Part shown: positions 7,947 through 15,570 of the stretch, in pieces
Layout of the letters: each line of letters opens with the position of its first letter
Position numbering within the stretch: the stretch's first letter is position 1
Source of the DNA: Hyphomicrobiales bacterium
GTDB lineage: Bacteria; Pseudomonadota; Alphaproteobacteria; Rhizobiales; Rhizobiaceae
Direction: 5' to 3'
DNA length: 64,000 nucleotides
NCBI GenBank assembly: GCA_900471815.1
Contig: UICE01000001.1
Span: 273,114-337,113 of the forward strand
Program-made: the position numbers and the translations under genes
Notes under the pieces: model-generated
Database searches by the model: none
What the model was told of the DNA's origin: nothing
Seen by the model: only the letters and a program-made list of their open reading frames with translations

Positions 7947-8993
7947 TCAGGCTGTCAGAACAACCTTGACGCTGCGCGACCTGTCTAATGCTGTGCGGAA
8001 GGCCTCCGGCGCGTCGGCGAGTTTGTATTCGCCTGTTACCAGCTTGAGGACATCAATCTTGTTTTCAACAATCAATTCCACAGCCTCGAAGAATTCATCG
8101 CCAAAGCGGAATGTGCCGATCAGATCGAGTTCCTTGGACATGACCGCATTGGCAGGCACGGGAATTGATCCACCGGCAAGATTGCCGACCTGAACAACTG
8201 TGCCACCGCGCCGAACTGTGCGAATGGCCGAGGCCAGACCTGCCGGCGTGCCGGAGATTTCAAAAGCAATGTCGAATGGTGTTGCCGCAGCAACTTCGGC
8301 CAATCTTTCCTCTCCGCCGGAGACATCGACGATCTGGTCTGCGCCCAGCTCTTCGGCAAACTTCAACGGTGCAGCCGCGATATCGACCATTGTCACGGAT
8401 TCCGCCCCCGCATGTTTCAGTGCCAGCAATGTTAACAGTCCGATTGGCCCGGAGCCGAAGATGATTGTTGACGTGCCCTTCACATGACCGGCACGGCGTA
8501 CGGCATGCAGGCAGACTGCCAGCGGCTCAGCCAATGCCGCAGCTTGGAATGGCAGATCGTTCGGGACTTTGACGCATTGCGCGGCAACCGCGTCAAACAC
8601 ACTGGCGAAACCGCCCTGCATGTGAGGCGTCTTGGATGCAGAACCCATGAAATAGATATTTTCACACAGGTTCGGGCGTCCCTCATGGCAATAGGCACAG
8701 GTTCCGCACCAACGGGACGGGTTTACGGCAACCCTGTCGCCAACGGCAATACCAGTAACGTCGCGGCCGATTTCGATGATCTCACCGGCAACTTCATGGC
8801 CGAGAATGAGCGGCGAAGCGACCACGAAATCGCCCGTCTTTGCATGCCGGAAATAGTGCATGTCAGAGCCACATATCCCGCCGGCACCGAACTTGACCCG
8901 CGCCATATTGGGCGCGAGTTCTCCAAGTTCAATGTCAACGACGCGGAGATCTTCCGCTGCAAAAAGCGTGGCAGCGATACCTTTATTACTCAT
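7947..8993 (-). CDS. idnD: Zinc-dependent alcohol dehydrogenase, L-idonate 5-dehydrogenase-like
   Basis: A 348-residue medium-chain dehydrogenase/reductase. Catalytic zinc ligands are Cys41 (GICGSDMHYFRH) and His66-Glu67 (GHE). The structural zinc site is Cys96, Cys99, Cys102 and Cys110. The NAD-binding loop GSGPIG is at about 180-185. The HYFRHAKTGDF segment is typical of L-idonate 5-dehydrogenases, which oxidise L-idonate to 5-keto-D-gluconate. ATG 8993 overlaps the stop of the TRAP permease gene (ATGA), so it is coupled to DctM. Context (TRAP transporter plus GntR regulator) supports use of an imported sugar acid. The substrate could also be another polyol or aldonate. Confidence 0.85.
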   Translation of the reverse strand: MSNKGIAATLFAAEDLRVVDIELGELAPNMARVKFGAGGICGSDMHYFRHAKTGDFVVASPLILGHEVAGEIIEIGRDVTGIAVGDRVAVNPSRWCGTCAYCHEGRPNLCENIYFMGSASKTPHMQGGFASVFDAVAAQCVKVPNDLPFQAAALAEPLAVCLHAVRRAGHVKGTSTIIFGSGPIGLLTLLALKHAGAESVTMVDIAAAPLKFAEELGADQIVDVSGGEERLAEVAAATPFDIAFEISGTPAGLASAIRTVRRGGTVVQVGNLAGGSIPVPANAVMSKELDLIGTFRFGDEFFEAVELIVENKIDVLKLVTGEYKLADAPEAFRTALDRSRSVKVVLTA

Positions 8994-10396
8994 TTTATCA
9001 GGCCTAGTTGGGTTGGGAGCCAAAGTGTAATCGCCGGAATGAAGGTAATGGCGATCAGTGCGATGAAGAGCGGCACCAGCCAGGGCAGAATTGCCATGGT
9101 GGTTCGCTCCACGGAAAGCTTCGCGACGCGGGACAGTACAAACAGCACCATGCCCAGCGGCGGATGCAACAGACCGATCATGAGATTAAGCGTCATGATC
9201 AGTCCGAAATGAACCGGATCAATGTCGAAACCCAAGACCAGCGGCAAAAGGATCGGCACAAGAATTGTGATTGCCGCAATGGTATCGAGGAAGCAACCGA
9301 CAAACAGCATCAGTATATTGACCAGTATCAGGAACACCCATTTGCTGTCGGTAATCGAGAGGATGGCCGCAGAAAGAAGCTGCGCCGCCTGACTGACCGT
9401 CAGGAGCCAGGCGAAAACCGAAGCGGCAGTGACAATAAACAGCACGGAAGCGGTGGTCTCGATTGTATCAAAGCTCGCTTTGGCGAGACTAGCCATTGTC
9501 ATTGTACGATAGCGTACCAACCCAAGAAACAGTGACCAGAGAACTGCGGCAACTGCGGCCTCGGTTGGCGTGAACCAACCCATGGTCATGCCGCCGATAA
9601 GAATAACGGGTGTCATCAGCGCCATGACGGCGGAAAAGTCGAAATACCAGTCGGCAGCCAGCAGAACCACAAGTGCAATGCCGACCGAAGCATTTATAGA
9701 CAAGCCGGTAAGCGTGAGCAGATAGATGAGGACTGGCACGCAGGCGACGACGACGATTTCCAGCGACGCTTCAAGCAGATTCTTGAGTTCGAATGGCGTG
9801 TCGGAACCCCAGCGCTTCACATAAGCGAAGATAGCAACCGTAATCATCATCAAGACGGTCATGACAATGCCCGGCACAATACCGGCCATAAACAGCGCGC
9901 CAATCGAAACATTGGCCATCATGCCATAGATAACGAAAGGCAGGGATGGCGGGAAAATAGGACCAAGCGTTGCCGAAGCTGCCGTAACGCCAACCGCTGC
10001 TTCCACCGGATAGCCGTGATCCTTCATCGCCTTGATTTCGATTGTGCCGATACCGGCGGCATCCGCCAGTGCCGTTCCCGACATGCCGGAGAAGATTACC
10101 GAGCCAATAATATTGACTTGCGCCAGTCCGCCTTTCATCCATCCCACAAGCGAAACCGCAAAGGAATAGATGCGGCCTGTCACACCGGCCGAATTCATGA
10201 GATTGCCGGCGAGAATGAAAAACGGCACGGCGAGCAGCGGAAAGCTCTCAACCCCGGCGATCATGCGCTGGGCGACAATAATGTCGGGTGCAACACCGAA
10301 AAACACGAGATAGAGCACTGACGCCACGGCCATCGAAATTGCGACCGGCACACCGACAATCATCAATAGTAGAAATGAACCAACAAGCAGCAACAT
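8990..10396 (-). CDS. dctM: TRAP transporter large permease, DctM type
   Basis: A 468-residue polytopic membrane protein, the transport subunit of a tripartite ATP-independent periplasmic transporter. Family landmarks are FFILAGNLMNSAG (about 60-72), GSVIFSGMSGTALADAAGIG (about 97-116) and FTPTEAAVAAV (about 281). It is about 40 residues longer than the usual 425-430; the surplus is a hydrophobic insertion around residues 225-265, just before the second half of the fold. It follows dctQ by 3 bp and overlaps the dehydrogenase start by 4 bp, so all are one operon. Confidence 0.93.
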   Translation of the reverse strand: MLLLVGSFLLLMIVGVPVAISMAVASVLYLVFFGVAPDIIVAQRMIAGVESFPLLAVPFFILAGNLMNSAGVTGRIYSFAVSLVGWMKGGLAQVNIIGSVIFSGMSGTALADAAGIGTIEIKAMKDHGYPVEAAVGVTAASATLGPIFPPSLPFVIYGMMANVSIGALFMAGIVPGIVMTVLMMITVAIFAYVKRWGSDTPFELKNLLEASLEIVVVACVPVLIYLLTLTGLSINASVGIALVVLLAADWYFDFSAVMALMTPVILIGGMTMGWFTPTEAAVAAVLWSLFLGLVRYRTMTMASLAKASFDTIETTASVLFIVTAASVFAWLLTVSQAAQLLSAAILSITDSKWVFLILVNILMLFVGCFLDTIAAITILVPILLPLVLGFDIDPVHFGLIMTLNLMIGLLHPPLGMVLFVLSRVAKLSVERTTMAILPWLVPLFIALIAITFIPAITLWLPTQLGLIK

Positions 10397-10399
10397 TGA

Positions 10400-10972
10400 T
10401 CAGCCCTCGACGCTCTGGAATTCTTCGGGACGTTCCAGAACGGAATAGCCACGGCGGATATTGGCAATAAAAACCTGAATGGAACGAAGCAGCATCAGGA
10501 CAAAAGATAAGAGAACCCCATAAAAAACGATGTTGCGGGGCAGATCGATTGTCACCATCATTTCGTCGGCAACAATCTTGACATAGCGCCACATCAACCA
10601 CACAGCGTAGATAAAAAAGCCAATGCGAACGAGATCGACAAAAGTTGCAAGAATTCGGGCAATGGGAGCAGGCAGATAGTGGTAAAGCACATCCACCTGA
10701 ACGTGGCGCGAGACGCGAACACACATGACGGAGCCGAGAAATACGACGCCGATCAGGCAATTGATGGCGATTTCCTCTGTCCAGGCATAGCTGTCATTGA
10801 GGACATAGCGTGTGAAAAACTGCAGGAAAACGCAGCCGGTCATCAGCCAGAAGACGACGAGTGTCAGCCAGTCTTCAACCGCATATTCGCGCAGGTTAAT
10901 AACCGGCGCCGCATCCTCGAATGAATGGGCAATTTCTTCCGCTGTGATCTGTGTATGAACTTCCTTAGACAT
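10400..10972 (-). CDS. dctQ: TRAP transporter small permease, DctQ type
   Basis: A 190-residue protein with four transmembrane helices preceded by a roughly 30-residue acidic cytoplasmic tail. The segment FTRYVLNDSYAWTEEIA (about 59-75) is the conserved DctQ element at the end of helix 1, and the rest matches the usual small subunit. It works with DctM in the membrane. Start ATG 10972 follows GGAG by 6 nt. A strong terminator-like hairpin lies just upstream, between dctP and this gene, and probably lowers expression of the membrane subunits relative to the binding protein. Confidence 0.92.
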   Translation of the reverse strand: MSKEVHTQITAEEIAHSFEDAAPVINLREYAVEDWLTLVVFWLMTGCVFLQFFTRYVLNDSYAWTEEIAINCLIGVVFLGSVMCVRVSRHVQVDVLYHYLPAPIARILATFVDLVRIGFFIYAVWLMWRYVKIVADEMMVTIDLPRNIVFYGVLLSFVLMLLRSIQVFIANIRRGYSVLERPEEFQSVEG

Positions 10973-10992
10973 GGCTGTCTCCGTCCTCAGGG

Positions 10993-11027
10993 CAGAAAAA
11001 GAGGCCGGGAGCCAAGGCTGCCCGGCC
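10993..11027 (-). terminator. Intra-operon terminator/attenuator between dctP and dctQM
   Basis: On the minus strand GGCCGGG pairs with CCCGGCC (arms at 11021-11027 and 11003-11009) and an inner AGCC/GGCT pairing fills the loop. TCTTTTTC follows directly at 11002-10995. This has all parts of an intrinsic terminator, yet it sits inside the operon 11 bp after the dctP stop and about 20 bp before the dctQ start. Confidence 0.75.
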
Positions 11028-11038
11028 AGACTGATAGG

Positions 11039-12013
11039 TTACTTGATGGCGCGAATGGCTTCCCAGTCGGACTTTTCGTAACCGAAGTCTTCGAACTTCA
11101 CCTTTTCCAGAACGGTTTTTTCGAAGTCTGCCTTGTCCACATCGGTAACGGAAAGGCCACGTTCCTTGAAACTCGCAACAAGTTCCTTTTCCCTGGCCGC
11201 AATCGTCTTGGTGGTCTTTTCGGCGGCTTCCTGCATCACATCGCCGAAGATTTTCTTGTCTTCGTCGCTAAGGCTGGCCCAAAGCTGCTTGGAAATGACG
11301 GTATTCAGGTGATCGACAATATGGCCGGTCAAAATGATGTTCTTCTGAACTTCGAAGAACTTCTTGGCCTCAATCGTCGTCAGCGGATTTTCCTGCGCTT
11401 CGACAGTGCCATTCTGCAATGCCAGATAGACTTCGGCAAAAGCGATTGGCGTTGTGTTGGCGCCGCAGGCACGCGGCATTGCCAGATAGGCTGGAACGTC
11501 CGGGACACGGATTTTCAACCCGGCCATATCCGAACACTTGGCGATGGGCCTGTTGGCGGTAGTGTGACGCGTGCCATAATAGCTGACCGATGCAATATGA
11601 TTGCCGGTCTTTTCCTCATAGCCAGCAGCAAGCCGCTTGAAGACATCGCTTTTGGTATAGGCGATCAGATGGTCGGAATCGCGGAAGATATAGGGGAAAT
11701 AGGTAACGCCGATCGGCTTGGAATCACGGGCAGCAAAGCTTGAACCCGAAATGATGATATCGACTGTACCGAGCTTCAATCCCTGGTTGATGTCAGCTTC
11801 CTTACCAAGCTGAGATGCAGGGAACACGTCGATCTTGTAACGGCCATTGGTGCGCTTGGCGATTTCTTCCGCCGCCCATACAGACTCCGTATGGAATGGT
11901 TCGGACGTCTCATACACATGAGCCCATTTCAGCGTGGTCTGCGCCTGTGCAACCACTGCCGAAATGGCAAGCGCCGCAGCGGCGCCAAGAAGTGTAGCCA
12001 GTTTGAATTTCAT
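11039..12013 (-). CDS. dctP: TRAP transporter substrate-binding protein, DctP type
   Basis: A 324-residue periplasmic solute receptor. A signal peptide ends at AQA-Q (about residue 24). The body has the DctP pattern: TLKWAHVYETSEPFHTES, then a TVDIIISGSS segment near residue 87, then GLKIRVPDVPAYLAMPRA with Arg165, the position that salt-bridges the carboxylate of organic-acid ligands in this family, and TVEAQENP. It captures the substrate for DctQM. First of the transport genes, 32 bp after the GntR gene, with GGGAGG before the ATG. The ligand is likely a sugar acid given the adjacent idonate-dehydrogenase-like gene; that is inference. Confidence 0.93.
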   Translation of the reverse strand: MKFKLATLLGAAAALAISAVVAQAQTTLKWAHVYETSEPFHTESVWAAEEIAKRTNGRYKIDVFPASQLGKEADINQGLKLGTVDIIISGSSFAARDSKPIGVTYFPYIFRDSDHLIAYTKSDVFKRLAAGYEEKTGNHIASVSYYGTRHTTANRPIAKCSDMAGLKIRVPDVPAYLAMPRACGANTTPIAFAEVYLALQNGTVEAQENPLTTIEAKKFFEVQKNIILTGHIVDHLNTVISKQLWASLSDEDKKIFGDVMQEAAEKTTKTIAAREKELVASFKERGLSVTDVDKADFEKTVLEKVKFEDFGYEKSDWEAIRAIK

Positions 12014-12045
12014 TGTTATTCCTCCCTTATTGAATTTAGTTCGCG

Positions 12046-12789
12046 TTATTTATGTCGAGACATCTTTGCAGATTGGTCTCTTTCCGTTTCCAGCTCCTCG
12101 TCGAAACTTCTGGAAAATCTCAGCTGCGATTGATGCAGATGATATTGCATCGCAGATTTTGCACGAGCGGGATCACCACCTGCTATGGCATCGCGTACTG
12201 CACGGTGCTCCTCAAAAGCCTCCCGCCATGAAGCCGCACTCTCGAAATAACTGGCCAGCCTGGTGAAATAAGGCGTCATGCGCTGGTCGAATAACTCTCC
12301 GACAACGCGGTCGAGCGCGGAATTTTCCATGATGCCGGCAATGGTCGTGTGGAAGGTGCGATCGAGCGCAATCGACACCTGCGGGTTGTTGAATGTGCGC
12401 GCCATTTGCGTCAGCACATCGTCCATCGCTTCTATATGTTTCGTTGTCACTGTGCGGGCGGCTTCTTCGGCAATAGCACACTCGATCAGCGCGCGTGCCC
12501 GCAATAGCTCGAACGGCCCTTCAAGCTCGTCAGGCTGAATCCGCAGGTGTTTCTCCCGTGGCGACCGCGCCACGTAAACACCTGATCCCATGCGAATATG
12601 GATGAGCCCCTCGACCTCGAGGGCAATCAAAGCCTCACGAATGGTGGGACGGGAAACGCCAAGTTCCTCCGCCAGTTCACGCTCACCGGGCAAACGCTCT
12701 CCGACACCAAGCTGACCATGTTCGATCTGGCTTCGTATCTGGTCTGCCACCTGCCGGTAAAGCCGGCGTGACTGAATGGCTGCGAACAT
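12046..12789 (-). CDS. GntR-family regulator, FadR subfamily (FCD domain)
   Basis: A 247-residue regulator. The N-terminal winged helix (about 8-75) contains GERLPGERELAEELGVSRPTIREALIALE, the GntR signature in two overlapping parts. Residues about 100-230 form the all-helical FCD effector domain with conserved Asp and His positions (DRTFHTTI, EEHRAVRDAI). It heads the TRAP/idonate operon on the same strand, so it probably controls it and itself. A 23-bp inverted repeat at 12824-12846, 35 bp upstream of its start, is the natural candidate operator. GGGAGG precedes the ATG. The effector is presumably the imported acid or its metabolite. Confidence 0.92.
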   Translation of the reverse strand: MFAAIQSRRLYRQVADQIRSQIEHGQLGVGERLPGERELAEELGVSRPTIREALIALEVEGLIHIRMGSGVYVARSPREKHLRIQPDELEGPFELLRARALIECAIAEEAARTVTTKHIEAMDDVLTQMARTFNNPQVSIALDRTFHTTIAGIMENSALDRVVGELFDQRMTPYFTRLASYFESAASWREAFEEHRAVRDAIAGGDPARAKSAMQYHLHQSQLRFSRSFDEELETERDQSAKMSRHK

Positions 12790-12823
12790 TTAAACCTCCC
12801 CACCCGGCTTCCCATTTCCGGCA

Positions 12824-12846
12824 ATTGGTAAACTGGCCTTACCAAT
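12824..12846. promoter_or_regulatory. Candidate GntR/FadR-type operator (ATTGGTAA-N7-TTACCAAT)
   Basis: Perfect 8-bp inverted arms at 12824-12831 and 12839-12846 with a 7-bp spacer, lying 35-57 bp upstream of the gntR start. The arms contain the TGGT/ACCA elements common in FadR-subfamily operators. AT-rich flanks at 12847-12870 could hold the promoter. Confidence 0.55.
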
Positions 12847-13054
12847 ATATAACTGATACATTGATATATATGAGCGAGTCAACCGCTGGTTCGGATCGGT
12901 TTTAACAGGGCAGGTTTTCGCAACTTGTCTCACCTTGACAGGGCGCCCATGAGCATTGTTACATTTTGTATCAGAAAGTGATTGCCTCTAAACCGAACGA
13001 ACGCGCTATGAGAAACCAATCGTTAAAAGAGATGCTTCGTCAAACCGGTGATAA

Positions 13055-13867
13055 ATGCTGCCTGATACACGATCACTTCGGACATTTGCCTGCTTGAGTT
13101 TCGCCTTGGTTTTGGGCGCTTGCACCACGACTGATCCCAAGCTGCCCGAGGCTGCATCACTGCCAATTCCTGAACAATCTCCGCGTGTTGCTGCGGCCGA
13201 AGCGCCCGCTAATTCCGATGCGGCCACGGACAGCAAGAGCACCGTCACGGTCGCCACAAGCACGAAAAGCGCTCCTGAATTCAAAGATAACGGTACGCCG
13301 CTCGACAATTTGATTTCAAAATATTCGGTTGCCTACGAAGTGCCTGAATCGCTGGTTCGCCGCATTGTGCATCGGGAAAGCCGCGGTAATCCACAGGCTC
13401 GCAACGGTCCCTATTGGGGTCTGATGCAGATGTTGCCCGCGACAGCACGCGGCATGGGTCACACCGGCTCCGCGCAAGATTTGCTGGATGCAGAAACAAA
13501 TCTCAAATTTGGCGTGAAGTATCTTGCTGGCGCCTACAAGGTTGCCGATAACAATCCTGATCAGGCCGTGCGGCTTTACGCTCGCGGCTATTATTATCAG
13601 GCCAAGAAAAAGGGCCTTCTGGAAGAGACCGGCCTGAAACCGTCAAGCACGCCTGTTGCACCCGCGACGATGACGGCGATGGCTCCCGCTGAAACACCGC
13701 CTGCCATGCCGGCGCAACTCGCTTATTCAGAAGAACCCGCTGTGGCATTTCCGGCAGCGATCCCGTTGCCGATGCAACGGCCTGACATTGCTTCGGCAGC
13801 CTCCACCAGTGGAGCAACTACAGGCTTGAGCAACGCGACACCAGCCAGCACCGCCGCTCCACTCTGA
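13055..13867 (+). CDS. Lytic transglycosylase (SLT domain) lipoprotein
   Basis: A 270-residue secreted muramidase-like enzyme that cleaves the glycan strand of peptidoglycan to a 1,6-anhydro product. The N-terminus has a lipoprotein signal ending in LVLGAC (Cys22). After a Pro/Ala/Ser-rich linker, residues about 80-190 are the SLT domain: VRRIVHRESRGNP holds the catalytic Glu, followed by YWGLMQMLPATARGMGHTG and the NLKFGVKYL helix. The C-terminal 80 residues are Ala/Pro/Thr-rich and probably disordered. It is convergent with thiD, 22 bp apart. Confidence 0.92.
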   Translation: MLPDTRSLRTFACLSFALVLGACTTTDPKLPEAASLPIPEQSPRVAAAEAPANSDAATDSKSTVTVATSTKSAPEFKDNGTPLDNLISKYSVAYEVPESLVRRIVHRESRGNPQARNGPYWGLMQMLPATARGMGHTGSAQDLLDAETNLKFGVKYLAGAYKVADNNPDQAVRLYARGYYYQAKKKGLLEETGLKPSSTPVAPATMTAMAPAETPPAMPAQLAYSEEPAVAFPAAIPLPMQRPDIASAASTSGATTGLSNATPASTAAPL

Positions 13868-13889
13868 AATCAAAACTGCACCGGTGCTG

Positions 13890-14690
13890 CTAGGCCGCCC
13901 ACCAGCGATGGAAGTGGTGGACCGGCCCACGCCCGCTGCCGACTTTGAGCATTTCGCCAGCCGCCATGGCAGCCGTCAGATAGTCCTTGGCTTCACTAAC
14001 GGCACCATGCAGAGCCATTCCTTTTGCCAGGCCAGCGGCAATGGCAGACGCCAGTGTGCATCCAGTACCATGATCATTGACTGTCTTGATACGCGGCGTC
14101 GAAAATCGCTCCATTCCGGACCCATCAAGCAGGATATCGGTGCTCATATCCCCCTTGGCATGTCCGCCCTTTATAAGTACGGCTGAGGGACCGAGTTCGA
14201 GCAGCTTTTTCGCTTGCCGCACCATCTGGGCTTCATCTTCGGCAATCGGCATATTTGTTAGCAAGGCCGCCTCCGGCAAATTGGGAGTCAGCAGCAGCGC
14301 GCGCGGCAAGAGAAGCTGGCGCAGAGCGTCGATTGCCGCTGGCTCCAGCAAAGGGTCGCCCGCAGTTGCAACCATGACAGGATCGAACACCGCTTTGCGC
14401 TGCCAGCGATCAAGCCCCTGCGCAATTGTCTCTATGGTTGATACTGTCGAGACCATGCCAATCTTGATTGCATTCACCTCAAGGTCGGAAAGAACCGCGT
14501 CCATCTGAGCCCGGATGATATCGGGTGAAAGATTCTCAATGGCCGTCACACCATGGGTGTTCTGCGCAGTGATCGCGGTGAGCACACTCGCGCCATAAAC
14601 ACCGAGCGCCGAGAAGGTTTTCAAATCGGCCTGGATTCCTGCCCCGCCGCCGCTGTCAGACCCGGCAATAGTCAGCGCTATTGCGGTCAT
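13890..14690 (-). CDS. thiD: Hydroxymethylpyrimidine/phosphomethylpyrimidine kinase
   Basis: A 266-residue ribokinase-fold kinase that phosphorylates HMP and HMP-P in thiamine biosynthesis. ALTIAGSDSGGGAGIQADLKTFSALGVYG at the N-terminus is the ThiD signature, VFDPVMVATAGDPLL lies near residue 100-115, and the catalytic anion-hole motif is TVNDHGTGCTLASAIAAGLA near residue 210, whose Cys and Asp are conserved. ATG 14690 overlaps the thiE stop by 4 bp, so it is co-translated with thiE under the TPP riboswitch. Confidence 0.96.
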   Translation of the reverse strand: MTAIALTIAGSDSGGGAGIQADLKTFSALGVYGASVLTAITAQNTHGVTAIENLSPDIIRAQMDAVLSDLEVNAIKIGMVSTVSTIETIAQGLDRWQRKAVFDPVMVATAGDPLLEPAAIDALRQLLLPRALLLTPNLPEAALLTNMPIAEDEAQMVRQAKKLLELGPSAVLIKGGHAKGDMSTDILLDGSGMERFSTPRIKTVNDHGTGCTLASAIAAGLAKGMALHGAVSEAKDYLTAAMAAGEMLKVGSGRGPVHHFHRWWAA

Positions 14691-15352
14691 GCTGGCTCTC
14701 TTACCTGCAATGCCTCATCCACCGCCGACCGCAAAGTGTGCGCCGCTCCTTGCGGATCGTCCTGACGGAAGATCGCAGAAATGACCGCTACACCATCAGC
14801 ACCCGCTTCAATGGCAAGCGGCGTGCGCTCCAGCCCAATACCGGCGATAGCGCCTATAGGCAAATGCGGTTTTGCCTTGCGTATGATGGCAGCCAGGCGC
14901 TTGAACCCGTCAAAGCCGATCGGTTGCAGGTTTTCCTTGGTGGGTGTTTCAAACAGTCCGCCAATACAGGCATAGTCAATATCGCCAGCAATTGCTGCTT
15001 GCGCGTCCGGCTCATTCTTGACGGTCAGTCCGATAATCGCATTTGGCCCGAGCAGATGTCGGACATCGGCAACCGCCATGTCTTCGCGCCCCACATGGAC
15101 ACCCTCAACGCCAGCGGCAAGCGCAACATCAATCCGGTCATTGACGAGCAGCGGCACGCCTGTCGCCTTGATCGCGGCGTGTATCTGCCGTGCACGATCA
15201 ATCATGTCACGCGTTGCGGAGTTTTTGTCACGATACTGGATGATCGTCGCACCGCCACGGGCGGCAGCCAGAGCCAGAGCCCCTAAATCCTTGTCAGGGC
15301 CAATAGCATCAAAATCGACAATGGCATTGAGGCGGTAATCTACATTTGGCAC
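14687..15352 (-). CDS. thiE: Thiamine-phosphate synthase
   Basis: A 221-residue TIM barrel that joins HMP-PP and thiazole phosphate to thiamine phosphate. Family motifs: GATIIQYRDKN (phosphate/pyrimidine site), LLVNDRIDVALAAGVEGVHVG, and the phosphate-binding end PIGAIAGIGLE with ADGVAVISAIF. I chose the GTG at 15352: a GGAG lies 8 nt upstream and residues from here match family starts. A longer frame beginning at TTG 15427 would start inside the riboswitch. A hairpin (15361-15380) buries that GGAG, as expected for riboswitch control of translation. Confidence 0.9.
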   Translation of the reverse strand: MPNVDYRLNAIVDFDAIGPDKDLGALALAAARGGATIIQYRDKNSATRDMIDRARQIHAAIKATGVPLLVNDRIDVALAAGVEGVHVGREDMAVADVRHLLGPNAIIGLTVKNEPDAQAAIAGDIDYACIGGLFETPTKENLQPIGFDGFKRLAAIIRKAKPHLPIGAIAGIGLERTPLAIEAGADGVAVISAIFRQDDPQGAAHTLRSAVDEALQVREPA

Positions 15353-15360
15353 GTCACGGA

Positions 15361-15380
15361 CTCCATTTTCAAAACTGGAG
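15361..15380 (-). promoter_or_regulatory. Hairpin sequestering the thiE Shine-Dalgarno (riboswitch expression platform)
   Basis: On the minus strand CTCCA pairs with TGGAG, and TTTT with AAAA inside it, across 15361-15380. The GGAG of the 3' arm is the ribosome binding site of the thiE GTG start at 15352. It lies about 46 nt 3' of the TPP aptamer, so ligand-dependent refolding could expose or hide it. Confidence 0.55.
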
Positions 15381-15426
15381 ACCCGGATATGTGCGAAGAA
15401 AGACGAACCAGCGCGATAATTGCTCA

Positions 15427-15516
15427 ATTCCCGTTCCTACGCCGGCATGATCCGGATCAGGTTCAAGGGTCTTGGCTCAGCGCCATCTCAGCATCGTACG
15501 ATGCCCCCCTCGGAAT
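15427..15516 (-). ncRNA. TPP riboswitch (THI element)
   Basis: The minus strand upstream of thiE has the conserved THI-box elements in order: a G-rich 5' strand, GCTGAGATGG, GACCCTTGAACCTGATC and CATGCCGGCGTAGGAA. ATTCCG at 15516-15511 pairs with CGGGAAT at 15433-15427 to close P1. TPP binding represses the thiE-thiD operon. The downstream hairpin at 15361-15380 suggests a translational mechanism. Confidence 0.95.
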
Positions 15517-15532
15517 GAAATCATGATGAGAC

Positions 15533-15557
15533 GGCGCATCATGGAAGTCAATGCGCC
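15533..15557 (-). terminator. Possible terminator hairpin between tadG-like gene and TPP riboswitch
   Basis: GGCGCAT (15533-15539) and ATGCGCC (15551-15557) form a 7-bp stem with an 11-nt loop, 13 bp past the stop of the TadG-like gene. There is no clear U-run, so termination is uncertain. Confidence 0.3.
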
Positions 15558-15570
15558 GGTGTGGTTTGAG

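Noticed and set aside
15353-15427. TTG-initiated extension of thiE
   Set aside because: It would begin within the P1 helix of the TPP riboswitch; the GTG at 15352 has its own ribosome binding site.
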